From Yersinia proxima (lineage in GTDB: Bacteria; Pseudomonadota; Gammaproteobacteria; Enterobacterales; Enterobacteriaceae), in assembly GCF_902170785.1 (NCBI RefSeq), contig NZ_CABHYG010000017.1, positions 372,001-436,000 of the forward strand: DNA of 64,000 nt, written 5' to 3'. The translations under genes and the position numbers were made by a program. Positions within the stretch are counted from its first letter, which is position 1, and each line of letters opens with the position of its first letter. The notes beneath the pieces are model-generated. The model searched no databases, was not told where the DNA came from, and saw nothing but the letters and a program-made list of their open reading frames with translations. Shown one piece after another: positions 44,808-53,347 of the stretch.

Positions 44808-46337
44808 ATGAAAAAATCGTTAGTGGCTGTCAGCGTCATAGTGGTGCTTGGCGCAGCATGGACTGGGGCCTCATGGTATACCGGCAAATTGATTGAACAA
44901 CGTATGGGCGAGTTGGTTAATAACGCAAATGGCCAGATCAGAACCTTGCTACCTAAAGCTGGCGTTAAGTTCGCTTATAAAGATTACCAACGTGGCCTGT
45001 TCAGTAGTCAGGTTCGCTATGTGTTGCAAGCAGATAACAGCGTCGCAGGTGAAAAAGCCTTGAAAGAAGGTGAGGAAGTCGCATTTATCGAAACTATCGA
45101 TCATGGCCCTTTCCCATTGGCGCAGCTAAAAAAATTCAATCTGATCCCAAGCATGGCATCAGTGCATAGTGAGCTTGCGAATACACCGGCATTGAAAAAG
45201 CTGTTTGAAATCACTAAAGGCCAATCACCGTTTACAGCAGATTCGCGCATTTCATACAGCGGTGACACCTCTTCTGCCATTACGTTTATTCCGATTGATT
45301 ATCAGCAGAACACCACCAGTATGAAATTCTCTGGTGCTAAAATTGATGCTGACGTCTCCCGCGATCTGCGTGATGTCACCATGAGTGGTTCGAGTGATAG
45401 CCTGGTTTTCGCCAGTAAAAATCAGTGGGATCAAGTTGAGCAATTTAGTCTGCAAGGTTTGGTGATTAAAAGTGACACCAATATCGGCAAATTTGATCTC
45501 AGCATTGGCTCCCAACAACTGGGTATCAAACAAATTGGCCTCAGTATTGATGGCAAAGACACCGCGACACTGGTGGGCTTTAACCTGAATACGCAATTAG
45601 GCGAAACCGATAAAGACTTGAACGGCAAGTTGACCTACACCCTGGACGCATTAAAGATTCAGGATAATGATTTCGGTTCCGGCAAATTGGCTTTCGCCTT
45701 CGACAAACTTGATGGTCAGAGTTTGAAGCAGTTTACCAACGCCTATAACCAGCAAGTGCTGAAAGCAGTTCAGGCGGGGGAAAACCTCGATCCCGTTGCT
45801 TACCAAGAGCAAATGACCGAGATACTGATTGCTAACCTGCCAGCTTTGCTGAAAGGTAATCCAACCCTAAGCATTGCACCACTGAGCTGGAAAAATGCCA
45901 AAGGCGAAAGTACCTTCACTCTAAATATCGCGCTGACCGATCCGGCACAAGCCAAAGCCGGTAGTGAACCGATGCTGGCGCAATCGGTGAAAAAAGTCGA
46001 CGCAACATTGACCATTCCAATGGCTATGGCCACTGAACTGACCACCCAGGCCGCACGTCTGCAAGGCTATACCCCAGAAGAAGCACAAAAACTGGCGCAG
46101 CAGCAAGTTCGGGGCATTGCGGCCATGGGGCAGATGTTTAAACTGACCACCACTAAAGATGATGTTATTAGCAGCAGCTTCCACTTTGCTGATAACCAGG
46201 TCGATTTGAATGGTCAGAAAATGTCACTGCAAGAATTCGTTGGCCTGTTTGGCATGTTCGGCGGTGCACCTGCTGAGGAAGATACCGGCACTGAATCTGA
46301 AGATGTGCCAGTCGCACCAGCGGCACCAGCGCAATAA
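44808..46337 (+). CDS. ydgA: YdgA, DUF945 family envelope protein
   Basis: A 509-residue protein with an N-terminal signal anchor (SLVAVSVIVVLGAAWTGASWYTG) and a large periplasmic DUF945 domain. It matches E. coli YdgA in DHGPFPLAQLKKFNLIPSMASVH (two parts), NPTLSIAPLSWKNAKGES and AAMGQMFKLTT. The C-terminal tail is Pro/Ala/Glu-rich. Function unknown. The ATG at 44808 aligns with E. coli; the one at 44796 sits on the AAGG. Confidence 0.92.
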   Translation: MKKSLVAVSVIVVLGAAWTGASWYTGKLIEQRMGELVNNANGQIRTLLPKAGVKFAYKDYQRGLFSSQVRYVLQADNSVAGEKALKEGEEVAFIETIDHGPFPLAQLKKFNLIPSMASVHSELANTPALKKLFEITKGQSPFTADSRISYSGDTSSAITFIPIDYQQNTTSMKFSGAKIDADVSRDLRDVTMSGSSDSLVFASKNQWDQVEQFSLQGLVIKSDTNIGKFDLSIGSQQLGIKQIGLSIDGKDTATLVGFNLNTQLGETDKDLNGKLTYTLDALKIQDNDFGSGKLAFAFDKLDGQSLKQFTNAYNQQVLKAVQAGENLDPVAYQEQMTEILIANLPALLKGNPTLSIAPLSWKNAKGESTFTLNIALTDPAQAKAGSEPMLAQSVKKVDATLTIPMAMATELTTQAARLQGYTPEEAQKLAQQQVRGIAAMGQMFKLTTTKDDVISSSFHFADNQVDLNGQKMSLQEFVGLFGMFGGAPAEEDTGTESEDVPVAPAAPAQ

Positions 46338-46362
46338 ATATTGAATTTTAAAAATATGAATA

Positions 46363-46389
46363 AACGGGGCCAGATGGCTCCGTTTTTTT
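46363..46389 (+). terminator. Rho-independent terminator of ydgA
   Basis: AACGGGGCC, four bases, GGCTCCGTT (one G-T pair) and then seven T residues. Confidence 0.9.
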
Positions 46390-46499
46390 ATCTGAAAATA
46401 AAGAGTTTCTGATAAAAAACAGTACATGTTCGTTTTGTTAAAGAAAGAAATAACACAATAATTTATTTTATCTTTTTTATCCAAAACAAGGCATCGCCA

Positions 46500-46967
46500 G
46501 TGATCCCTACGATATCCAACCCCACACTTTATAGTGCGAACAACATCAATCTGGAAGAGGATTCCATAGTTTTTTTTTCTATTAGTTCACAACAAAAAAA
46601 ATTAGTTAAAAAAATAACTCAGATAACAAACGATCAATTTATAATCGAGTTATATATAAAAATAAGATCTTCTGCCGAGAATAAGACTCAACCACCTATC
46701 ATTAACAAAGTCCGCGTTTCATTTGTGTTAAACCACAACAATTTTGATAGTAATCAAACAGCCAGTCTGATGAAGGGTACTATTGGTGCCAATAAACCTG
46801 GTGCCAGAAAATCATCACTTTTCCGTGCAAAGCGAAAAAGTAAAAAATCATTAAATAACACTAATAATATCAGCATAAGACATGAGAGTTTTATAAAAGC
46901 AACCTGTCGGTATTTCCTTTTTTATAGAAAGAAAAACCGTCATGAAATACTTGATATCCTACTTTAA
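46500..46967 (+). CDS. Orphan hypothetical protein, AT-rich
   Basis: A 155-codon frame from GTG 46500 with AAGG eight bases upstream. I recognise no domain. The N-terminal half is neutral (LEEDSIVFFSISSQQKKLV), the C-terminal half very basic (FRAKRKSKKSLNN; FYRKKNRHEI). It is rich in Asn, Lys, Ile and Ser, and the DNA has long A and T runs, quite unlike ydgA and malI on either side, which suggests horizontal acquisition or decay. E. coli has the uid genes near this point. It may not be expressed. Confidence 0.4.
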   Translation: MIPTISNPTLYSANNINLEEDSIVFFSISSQQKKLVKKITQITNDQFIIELYIKIRSSAENKTQPPIINKVRVSFVLNHNNFDSNQTASLMKGTIGANKPGARKSSLFRAKRKSKKSLNNTNNISIRHESFIKATCRYFLFYRKKNRHEILDILL

Positions 46968-47043
46968 GATAAAGATGAGAATAAGGCCTCATCATAGGTA
47001 AACGCAAATTAGTCAGACCTCAACCAAGTGACTCGTACGAGGT

Positions 47044-48075
47044 TCAGGCCGATCCTCTGCGGATCAACACCGGCGGTAATATGACGCTTTGCAGTTGTAA
47101 ATCTACTCCGGCAATACGCTGAAGTAATCGCTGCCCGGCACTGTAGCCAATCTCCCGTGCAGAACTGGTGATAAAGGTCAATGGCGGTTCGGTCAGCTCT
47201 GCTGCTGGCACATCACCAAAACCAATTAATGCGACTTGCTGATCAAGATAAGTATCTACTCCCGCACTGCCAATCGTCCTGCCAGTTCGTAGAATACCAA
47301 AATAGGCTCCCAGTGCGACCGACGCCTGATGACAAACAATCGCGCTGACATTAGGGTGACGCCGTAACAGTTCTTCTGCTGCATCAGCCGCCGCCTGTTG
47401 TTGACTATCGCATTCAACCACCCATTCCGAGCGAAACGGTAGCCCATATTGCACTAACGTGGCGCAAAAGCCCCCGAGCCGTTCAGCCCGCGTCAGCGAG
47501 TGCGAATGTCCCCCCAGATAGGCAATTTGCCGATGACCACGGCCAATCAGAAACTCGGTCGCCATTTTAGCGGCTTGCATATTATCAGGACGCACCACAT
47601 CGACGCCGTCCAGCACATTGGAACGGGCAGCACAAATCAGTGGAATATCATGCTCAGCCGCCTTTTCTTGTAGCCCCATCTCTCGCTTGGCCCCACCGCC
47701 CAGTACCAGGCCATCGACACCTTGATCGATAAGCGTGTCAAAACAACGCAGCAATCCTTTGCCGTCACGGCCACTTTGCGTGAGGAATAACAATTTGCCT
47801 TCAGCCTCAATGGCTTCACTTAAGCCGGCTGTCATTTCCGCATAAAAAGGATCGCCAATATCACGCACAATCAAGCCAATGACACCTGACTCCCCGCCGC
47901 GTAATTGTGCCGCCTGGCGGTTACGGACATAGCCTAATTGTTCGATTGCGTGATTAACCCGATCGGCTGTCGCCGGAGAGATACGCCCTTTGCCACTGAT
48001 CGCTAACGAAACTGTCGCCACAGAAACGCCTGCGAATTTAGCTACATCGGTGATTGTCGTTTTTTTAATTGTCAT
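47044..48075 (-). CDS. malI: MalI, LacI-family repressor of malXY
   Basis: A 343-residue repressor (E. coli MalI 342) with N-terminal helix-turn-helix TITDVAKFAGVSVATVSLAI, the hinge QAAQLRGGESGVIGLIVRDI in two parts, and an effector domain (VRPDNMQAAKMATEFLIGRGH; GGHSHSLTRAERLGGF). It is divergent from malX, and two MalI-type operators lie between them. The inducer is not known in E. coli either. Confidence 0.93.
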   Translation of the reverse strand: MTIKKTTITDVAKFAGVSVATVSLAISGKGRISPATADRVNHAIEQLGYVRNRQAAQLRGGESGVIGLIVRDIGDPFYAEMTAGLSEAIEAEGKLLFLTQSGRDGKGLLRCFDTLIDQGVDGLVLGGGAKREMGLQEKAAEHDIPLICAARSNVLDGVDVVRPDNMQAAKMATEFLIGRGHRQIAYLGGHSHSLTRAERLGGFCATLVQYGLPFRSEWVVECDSQQQAAADAAEELLRRHPNVSAIVCHQASVALGAYFGILRTGRTIGSAGVDTYLDQQVALIGFGDVPAAELTEPPLTFITSSAREIGYSAGQRLLQRIAGVDLQLQSVILPPVLIRRGSA

Positions 48076-48091
48076 GCCAAAAAGTAAGCCA

Positions 48092-48107
48092 AGTTAAACG
48101 TTTAATC
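48092..48107. promoter_or_regulatory. MalI-type operator near the malI start
   Basis: AGTTAAACGTTTAATC includes the perfect 12-bp palindrome TTAAACGTTTAA. It resembles the E. coli MalI site (GATAAAACGTTTTATC as I recall) and lies about 16 bases upstream of malI, fitting autorepression. Confidence 0.75.
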
Positions 48108-48120
48108 CATGATGACCCAG

Positions 48121-48217
48121 TATACCCAAAAATTTGGAGTTGCAGCTAGGCGGCCAGCAAGTGATTCGGGTGAGTGCGCACAGCTAACAACCCTGCGGCT
48201 TCAAATGTGAGGGTATA
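48121..48217. repeat. ERIC element with internal deletion
   Basis: Ends TATACCC and GGGTATA are inverted; inside are TTGCAGCT, AAGTGATTCGGGTGAG and AGCTAACAACCCTGCGGCTTC, all ERIC landmarks. It is 97 bp rather than 127, lacking about 30 bp of the centre. It sits between the two MalI operators. Confidence 0.8.
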
Positions 48218-48261
48218 CAAAAGTAGGATCAGTAATTGTGACATATCACTCATATTATCTG

Positions 48262-48277
48262 GGTTAAACGTTTTATC
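48262..48277. promoter_or_regulatory. MalI-type operator of malX
   Basis: GGTTAAACGTTTTATC, a near-palindrome around ACGT, close to the E. coli MalI operator. It lies about 95 bases upstream of the malX start. Confidence 0.75.
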
Positions 48278-48371
48278 TTATTTTACCTCCAGACAGGGAG
48301 ACGAAATAGTCGCCATTATCCATCAGCAATGGCGTTTTTAACATCAGGTATGTGCCAGTACAGGAGTCACT

Positions 48372-49982
48372 ATGTCAGCGGCAAAAAAACAAAAAATTAC
48401 GCTGTGGGAGTTTTTCCAGAGTTTAGGGAAAACCTTCATGCTACCGGTCGCCTTGCTCTCCTTCTGCGGGATCATGTTGGGTATCGGCAGTTCACTTAGC
48501 AGTAAAGATGTCATCACCTTATTACCCTTTATTGGTCACCCGGCCTTCCAGCTATTGTTTACCTGGATGAGTAAGGTTGGTTCATTTGCCTTTAGCTTTT
48601 TGCCGGTCATGTTCGCCATCGCGATCCCACTGGGGATGGCGCGTGAAAACAAAGGGGTGGCAGCGTTCTCCGGTTTCGTCGGTTTTGCCGTATTGAATTT
48701 GGCAACTAACTTTTACCTGACCACCAGCGGCGTATTACCGACAACTGACCCTCTGGTTCTGAAAACTCATAACATTCAGAATATATTGGGCATTCAGTCC
48801 ATAGATACCGGTATTTTGGGTGCGGTGATCGTGGGGATCATTGTTTATTTACTGCATGAACGCTTCAATACTATTCGCTTACCTGATGCATTGGCCTTCT
48901 TTGGTGGCACCCGTTTCGTACCGATCGTCACTACTGTGGTGCTCGGATTGGTCGGTTTGTTGATCCCACTGATCTGGCCTTGGTTTGCACTAGGCATCAA
49001 TGGGTTAGGCCGTTTGATTAACGGCGCTGGTATGTTCGGGCCGATGATTTTCGGCAGCGGCGAGCGCTTATTACTGCCATTCGGCCTGCATCATATCTTA
49101 GTGGCATTGATCCGCTTCACCGAAGCGGGCGGCACTATGGATGTGTGCGGTCATAGTGTTAGCGGCGCGTTAACTATTTTCCAGGCGCAATTATCTTGCC
49201 CTACCACCACCGGTTTCTCTGAAAGTGCCACTCGCTTCCTGTCGCAAGGTAAAATGCCGGCGTTCCTCGGCGGCCTGCCAGGTGCAGCACTGGCAATGTA
49301 TCATTGTGCTAAGCCAGAAAATCGCCATAAAATTAAAGGGTTGTTGATTTCGGGTGTCGTTGCTTGTGTTATCGGCGGCACCACAGAACCCATTGAGTTC
49401 CTGTTCCTGTTTGTTGCCCCGTTCCTGTATTTGATTCATGCCATCCTGACTGGGCTGGGCTTTACTGTGATGGCGTTATTAGGGGTGACCATCGGTAATA
49501 CTGACGGTAATATCATTGATTTCGTGGTCTTTGGCATTCTGCATGGCACCGCCACCAAATGGTACTGGGTGCCTGTCGTTGCCGGGATCTGGTTTGTGGC
49601 TTACTACTGTATTTTCCGTTTTGCTATTCAGCACTTCAATATCAAAACTCCGGGTCGTGAGAATGAAACCACCGTCAGCAGCAATGCAGAAAAAGCAGCC
49701 AGTGGCGCTGTTAGCGGCAAGTCTGGCTATAACTCCCCCGCTATTTTGGCTGCTCTGGGTGGTGCCGATAATATCGTCTCACTGGACAACTGTATTACGC
49801 GCTTACGCATGTCGGTTAAAGATATGAATTTAGTGGATAAAGAAGCATTGAAAGCCAATCGTGCCATTGGTGTCATTCAACTCAATGACCACAATCTTCA
49901 AGTTGTTATCGGCCCGCAAGTGCAATCAGTGAAAGATGAATTAGACTCACTGATAGGGAATGGTCAATTTGCCATGTCATAA
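48372..49982 (+). CDS. malX: MalX, PTS glucose/maltose-type EIICB
   Basis: A 536-residue phosphotransferase permease (E. coli MalX 530) that can take up glucose or maltose by facilitated diffusion. The N-terminal EIIC membrane domain covers about residues 1-430 (FGLHHILVALIRFTEAGGT; GGTTEPIEFLFLFVAPFLY); the EIIB domain has the phosphorylated Cys in LDNCITRLRMSVKD (about residue 473). The linker TTVSSNAEKAASGAVSGK joins them. It is followed by an 85-bp repeat and malY. Confidence 0.94.
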   Translation: MSAAKKQKITLWEFFQSLGKTFMLPVALLSFCGIMLGIGSSLSSKDVITLLPFIGHPAFQLLFTWMSKVGSFAFSFLPVMFAIAIPLGMARENKGVAAFSGFVGFAVLNLATNFYLTTSGVLPTTDPLVLKTHNIQNILGIQSIDTGILGAVIVGIIVYLLHERFNTIRLPDALAFFGGTRFVPIVTTVVLGLVGLLIPLIWPWFALGINGLGRLINGAGMFGPMIFGSGERLLLPFGLHHILVALIRFTEAGGTMDVCGHSVSGALTIFQAQLSCPTTTGFSESATRFLSQGKMPAFLGGLPGAALAMYHCAKPENRHKIKGLLISGVVACVIGGTTEPIEFLFLFVAPFLYLIHAILTGLGFTVMALLGVTIGNTDGNIIDFVVFGILHGTATKWYWVPVVAGIWFVAYYCIFRFAIQHFNIKTPGRENETTVSSNAEKAASGAVSGKSGYNSPAILAALGGADNIVSLDNCITRLRMSVKDMNLVDKEALKANRAIGVIQLNDHNLQVVIGPQVQSVKDELDSLIGNGQFAMS

Positions 49983-49993
49983 GAAGCCAAACT

Positions 49994-50078
49994 CAGTGAG
50001 TGAAGGGTTGACCGCACCTAGGGGCGCTCCGGCGGCATAAGCCGCTACGACCCCAACGGCACGTTTCCCCTTCATTTG
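49994..50078 (+). repeat. 85-bp intergenic repeat, copy 3
   Basis: CAGTGAGTGAAGGG to CCCCTTCATTTG, with an internal stem GCGGC, ATAA, GCCGC. It is inserted between malX and malY, genes that are co-transcribed in E. coli, and could form a processing or attenuation structure in their mRNA. Confidence 0.87.
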
Positions 50079-50153
50079 ACTTTCTATAAATAGGTTTGTC
50101 ATTAACTGCCACGGGGTACTCTGATACCCCGTTTTTTCATAAGCGAGATGCTG

Positions 50154-51332
50154 ATGTTTGATTTCTCCACCCCCGTCGATCGTCACGGCACCTGGTGTAC
50201 CCAGTGGGACTATATTGCTGACCGCTTTGGTGCTGCGGATTTGCTGCCCTTCACTATCTCGGATATGGATTTCCCCACCGCTCCGGTTATTTTGCAAGCA
50301 CTCAATCAGCGCATCGGGCACGGTGTGCTGGGGTACAGTCGCTGGCAACATGAAGATTTTCTTGGCGCAATCCGCCACTGGTATCAGCAGCGTTTTCATT
50401 GTGATATTGATACATCAATGGCGGTTTATGGCCCGTCGGTCATCTATATGGTGGCCCAGTTGATTCGCTGCTGGTCGGCACCCGGTGATTTCGTCGTCAC
50501 CCACACCCCCGCTTATGATGCTTTTTACAAAGTAATCCTCGGCAATCAGCGCCAATTACTCAGTTGCCCGCTGCATAAAGTCGATAACCAGTGGCAGTGC
50601 GATATGGCACATCTGGAAGCATTACTGGCGCGCCCGCAAACCAAAATATTGTTACTGTGCAGCCCGCATAACCCAACAGGCAAGGTCTGGACAGCAGCAG
50701 AGCTCGCCCAAATGGCCGAGTTATGTGAGCGCCATCAGGTCAAGGTCATCAGTGATGAAATTCACATGGACATGACGTGGGATAATCAAGTGCACACGCC
50801 GTGGAGCCAAGTCGGTCTAACACCCTGGGCCTTACTGACCTCCGGTTCCAAGACATTTAATATTCCGGCCCTCACGGGAGCTTACGGTTTTATCAGTGAT
50901 ACTGAAACTCGTGAAACCTATAGCCAAATGTTAAAGGGTCGTGATGGCCTCTCTTCTCCAGCTGTTTTAGCCATCGTGGCGCACATTGCGGCCTACCGTC
51001 AGGCTGAACCCTGGTTAGACGAATTACGCCGTTATCTGCAAGCCAATCTGGCTTATGTGGCTCAGCGGTTGAATGAAGCATTTCCCACATTAAACTGGCA
51101 ACCGCCGCAGGCAACCTATTTGGCGTGGATAGATTTGCGGCCACTGAATATTGACGATAATCAATTGCAGAACGTGCTAATCGAACAACAGAAAGTCGCC
51201 ATTATGCCGGGCTTCACTTATGGTGAAGAAGGCCGTGGTTTCCTACGCCTTAATGTCGGTTGCCCGCGCAGTAAAGTTGAAGCTGGAATGGATAAACTCA
51301 TTAATGGGATCCGGTTTTTGCAGCGGGAATAG
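50154..51332 (+). CDS. malY: MalY, PLP-dependent cystathionine beta-lyase and MalT modulator
   Basis: A 392-residue pyridoxal-phosphate enzyme (E. coli MalY 390) with beta-C-S lyase activity; in E. coli it also binds and inhibits the maltose activator MalT. The PLP lysine is in LLTSGSKTFNIPALTGAYG; the cofactor region CSPHNPTGKVW and ISDEIHMDM are conserved. I start at ATG 50154 (MFDFSTPVDRHGTW) as in E. coli; an ATG two codons earlier is in frame. Confidence 0.95.
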   Translation: MFDFSTPVDRHGTWCTQWDYIADRFGAADLLPFTISDMDFPTAPVILQALNQRIGHGVLGYSRWQHEDFLGAIRHWYQQRFHCDIDTSMAVYGPSVIYMVAQLIRCWSAPGDFVVTHTPAYDAFYKVILGNQRQLLSCPLHKVDNQWQCDMAHLEALLARPQTKILLLCSPHNPTGKVWTAAELAQMAELCERHQVKVISDEIHMDMTWDNQVHTPWSQVGLTPWALLTSGSKTFNIPALTGAYGFISDTETRETYSQMLKGRDGLSSPAVLAIVAHIAAYRQAEPWLDELRRYLQANLAYVAQRLNEAFPTLNWQPPQATYLAWIDLRPLNIDDNQLQNVLIEQQKVAIMPGFTYGEEGRGFLRLNVGCPRSKVEAGMDKLINGIRFLQRE

Positions 51333-51381
51333 CGAGTTTGCGTCGGTTATAACTGGTTGTTAATCTCGCGAATAAATATAA

Positions 51382-51413
51382 GAATGTGGCTCCCCAGTGG
51401 AATAGCCACATTC
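51382..51413 (+). terminator. Terminator after malY
   Basis: GAATGTGGCT and AGCCACATTC form a perfect 10-bp stem, followed by ATTTATTTAT. Confidence 0.85.
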
Positions 51414-51438
51414 ATTTATTTATAGGAAACAAGGATTT

Positions 51439-51948
51439 GTGCCTAGAATAACAACCATGAATTTTATAACTGCTCGTTATGGTGAGTTCATTTTTCATCG
51501 ACTGGATTTTTCGATCGACGATCATGATTTCATTATGATTTTCTCTGAAGCTGTCATGTTAGCAGGCGGAGGAACCTCAAGTTTTTCTAACGAGGATGTG
51601 GGATTTATAATTCCTGAAAATACATATGAAATAAAATTTGATCGGGCAGAGAATTTTCATAATGACAGTTACTTCGAATTACCGACAACACAATACAGCA
51701 AGCTCAACTATAAAAGTTTAATGCGACTGGGTAGTGCTTTAAATATATTGATAATGAATCATTATCACAGTTTTAAACCCAGGCTTTATTTATCCGTAGC
51801 GGTAAATACCAGATTAAAACTCCTGTATGACCGTTTATTATTAACCCATCGTGAATTTAGCATTCCCATTGAAATCAAAAAGAATATTGGTGAAGGAGGA
51901 AGAGGATATGCAATCAAAACACCTCGATTTTATGATACTGCAGCGTAA
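51439..51948 (+). CDS. Unrecognised 169-residue protein, first of a two-gene unit
   Basis: A soluble, mixed alpha/beta protein with no signal peptide or membrane segment. Readable features: ITARYGEFIFHRLDFSIDDHDF, a glycine-rich turn MLAGGGTSSFSNED, SKLNYKSLMRLGSALNILIMNHY, and the C-terminal IGEGGRGYAIKTPRFYD. I do not recognise the family. The GTG at 51439 has AAGGA just before it; an in-frame ATG at 51457 lacks one. The 3' end overlaps the 44-codon gene by 41 bases. It lies between malY and add, which adjoin in E. coli, so it is an insertion relative to that order. Confidence 0.65.
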   Translation: MPRITTMNFITARYGEFIFHRLDFSIDDHDFIMIFSEAVMLAGGGTSSFSNEDVGFIIPENTYEIKFDRAENFHNDSYFELPTTQYSKLNYKSLMRLGSALNILIMNHYHSFKPRLYLSVAVNTRLKLLYDRLLLTHREFSIPIEIKKNIGEGGRGYAIKTPRFYDTAA

Positions 51949-52042
51949 AAAAGAAGGAATGAAACGCGCCAAAGCTGCGTTTGTTGCAGCGGAGAAAAAT
52001 GGAACATTACAAGTGTTGAAATCGGCTCTCTCTCCACAGTAA
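51908..52042 (+). CDS. 44-residue basic protein overlapping the preceding gene
   Basis: Starts at ATG 51908 with GGAGG and AGAGG upstream, one of the best ribosome binding sites in the window. The peptide MQSKHLDFMILQRKKEGMKR, then AKAAFVAAEKNGTLQVLKSA is a predicted amphipathic helix pair, strongly basic in the middle. The good start inside the upstream gene in another frame argues for a deliberate pair (for example toxin and antitoxin, effector and cofactor); which is which cannot be told. Confidence 0.6.
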   Translation: MQSKHLDFMILQRKKEGMKRAKAAFVAAEKNGTLQVLKSALSPQ

Positions 52043-52053
52043 TACGAGTTACA

Positions 52054-52081
52054 GGCACCTTTTGCAGGGTAAAAAGGTGCC
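52054..52081. terminator. Stem-loop after the two-gene unit
   Basis: GGCACCTTTT and AAAAGGTGCC form a perfect 10-bp stem with an eight-base loop. No T-run follows on the plus strand, so it may work as an mRNA end stabiliser instead. Confidence 0.55.
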
Positions 52082-52186
52082 AAAATGAGACTATTATCAC
52101 TTTTTTATGTAACACGGTGGATATTTTCACTGATTTGTTTTTATAATGTTCTGCACTTAATCCATAATAATCCAGTGAGTGCACAT

Positions 52187-53185
52187 ATGATTGACCCCCG
52201 CCTTCCCTTGACTGACATTCATCGCCACCTTGACGGCAATATTCGTGCGCAAACTATTTTGGATCTGGGACGTCAGTTCAATCTGTCGCTGCCTGCTGAT
52301 GAGTTAGAGGCTCTGCGCCCGCATGTTCAAATCACTAAAACCGAACCTGATTTAATTAGCTTCCTGCAGAAACTGGATTGGGGCGTCGCTGTTTTAGGCT
52401 CTTTGGAAGCCTGTCGCCGCGTGGCTTATGAGAACGTCGAAGATGCCGCAAATGCGGGCTTACATTATGCCGAGCTGCGTTTCTCTCCGTTTTATATGGC
52501 GATGAAGCATCAGCTACCCGTCGCCGGTGTAGTTGAAGCCGTTATTGATGGCATTCAATCTGGTTGTCGTGATTTTGATATTGATATTCGTCTCATTGGT
52601 ATTCTTAGCCGCACTTTTGGTGAGCAAGCCTGTCTGCAAGAACTGGATGGTTTGCTGGCATATCGTGATGCTATTACTGCGCTGGATCTGGCGGGTGATG
52701 AGCTGGGTTTCCCTGGTGGGCTATTCCGCAGTCACTTTAACCGCGCGCGTGATGCCGGTTTGCGGATTACCGTCCATGCCGGTGAAGCCGCTGGCCCTGA
52801 GAGCATCTGGCAGGCTATTCGCGAGTTAGGGGCGGAACGTATCGGTCACGGTGTTAAGGCCGTAGAAGATATCAAACTGATGGATTATTTGGCTGAGCAT
52901 AATATTGGTATTGAATCCTGTCTGACATCCAATATTCAAACCAGCACCGTGGCATCACTGGCTACTCACCCATTAGCCACCTTCTTACGCCATGGCGTAT
53001 TAGCATCTATCAATACTGATGATCCTGCGGTTCAAGGTATCGAAATTGCTAATGAGTATCATGTTGCCGCACCAGCCGCTGGCCTGACAGCACAAGAAAT
53101 TCGTCAGGCGCAAGAAAATGGCCTGACAATGGCATTTATCAGTGAGCAAGAAAAGCAGATATTGCGCGACAAAATTCGCAGCTAA
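52187..53185 (+). CDS. add: Adenosine deaminase
   Basis: Deaminates adenosine and deoxyadenosine to inosine forms. The 332-residue protein (E. coli 333) carries zinc ligands His in DIHRHLDG (residues 11-18), the [10 protein letters not shown] block (His and catalytic Glu), IGHGVKA, and NTDDP (two Asp). The ATG at 52187 aligns with E. coli; the frame extends to 52085 without homology. Together with amn at the other end of the window it serves purine salvage. Confidence 0.96.
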   Translation: MIDPRLPLTDIHRHLDGNIRAQTILDLGRQFNLSLPADELEALRPHVQITKTEPDLISFLQKLDWGVAVLGSLEACRRVAYENVEDAANAGLHYAELRFSPFYMAMKHQLPVAGVVEAVIDGIQSGCRDFDIDIRLIGILSRTFGEQACLQELDGLLAYRDAITALDLAGDELGFPGGLFRSHFNRARDAGLRITVHAGEAAGPESIWQAIRELGAERIGHGVKAVEDIKLMDYLAEHNIGIESCLTSNIQTSTVASLATHPLATFLRHGVLASINTDDPAVQGIEIANEYHVAAPAAGLTAQEIRQAQENGLTMAFISEQEKQILRDKIRS

Positions 53186-53251
53186 ACAGCAGGATATCAA
53201 AACAGCGCGTATCACTAAAAAGCTCTACGCGCTTCGAGTCACTAACAAAGC

Positions 53252-53336
53252 CAAATGAAGGGGAAACGTGCCGTTGGGGTCGTAGTGGCGTGAGCCACCG
53301 GAGCGCCCCTAGGTTCGGTCACCCCTTCGATAACTG
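53252..53336 (-). repeat. 85-bp intergenic repeat, copy 4
   Basis: CAAATGAAGGGG, then GTGCCGTTGGGGTCG, GCCCCTAGG and CCCCTTCGATAACTG; inverted with respect to copies 1 and 3. It lies 12 bases beyond the stop of the transporter gene. Confidence 0.86.
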
Positions 53337-53347
53337 AAGTTGGCCAG

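Noticed and set aside
49977-50399. Open frame ending in PLGAVNPSLTEF on the minus strand
   Set aside because: Its C-terminal end is the translated 85-bp repeat and the rest lies opposite malY; similar false frames arise at the other copies.
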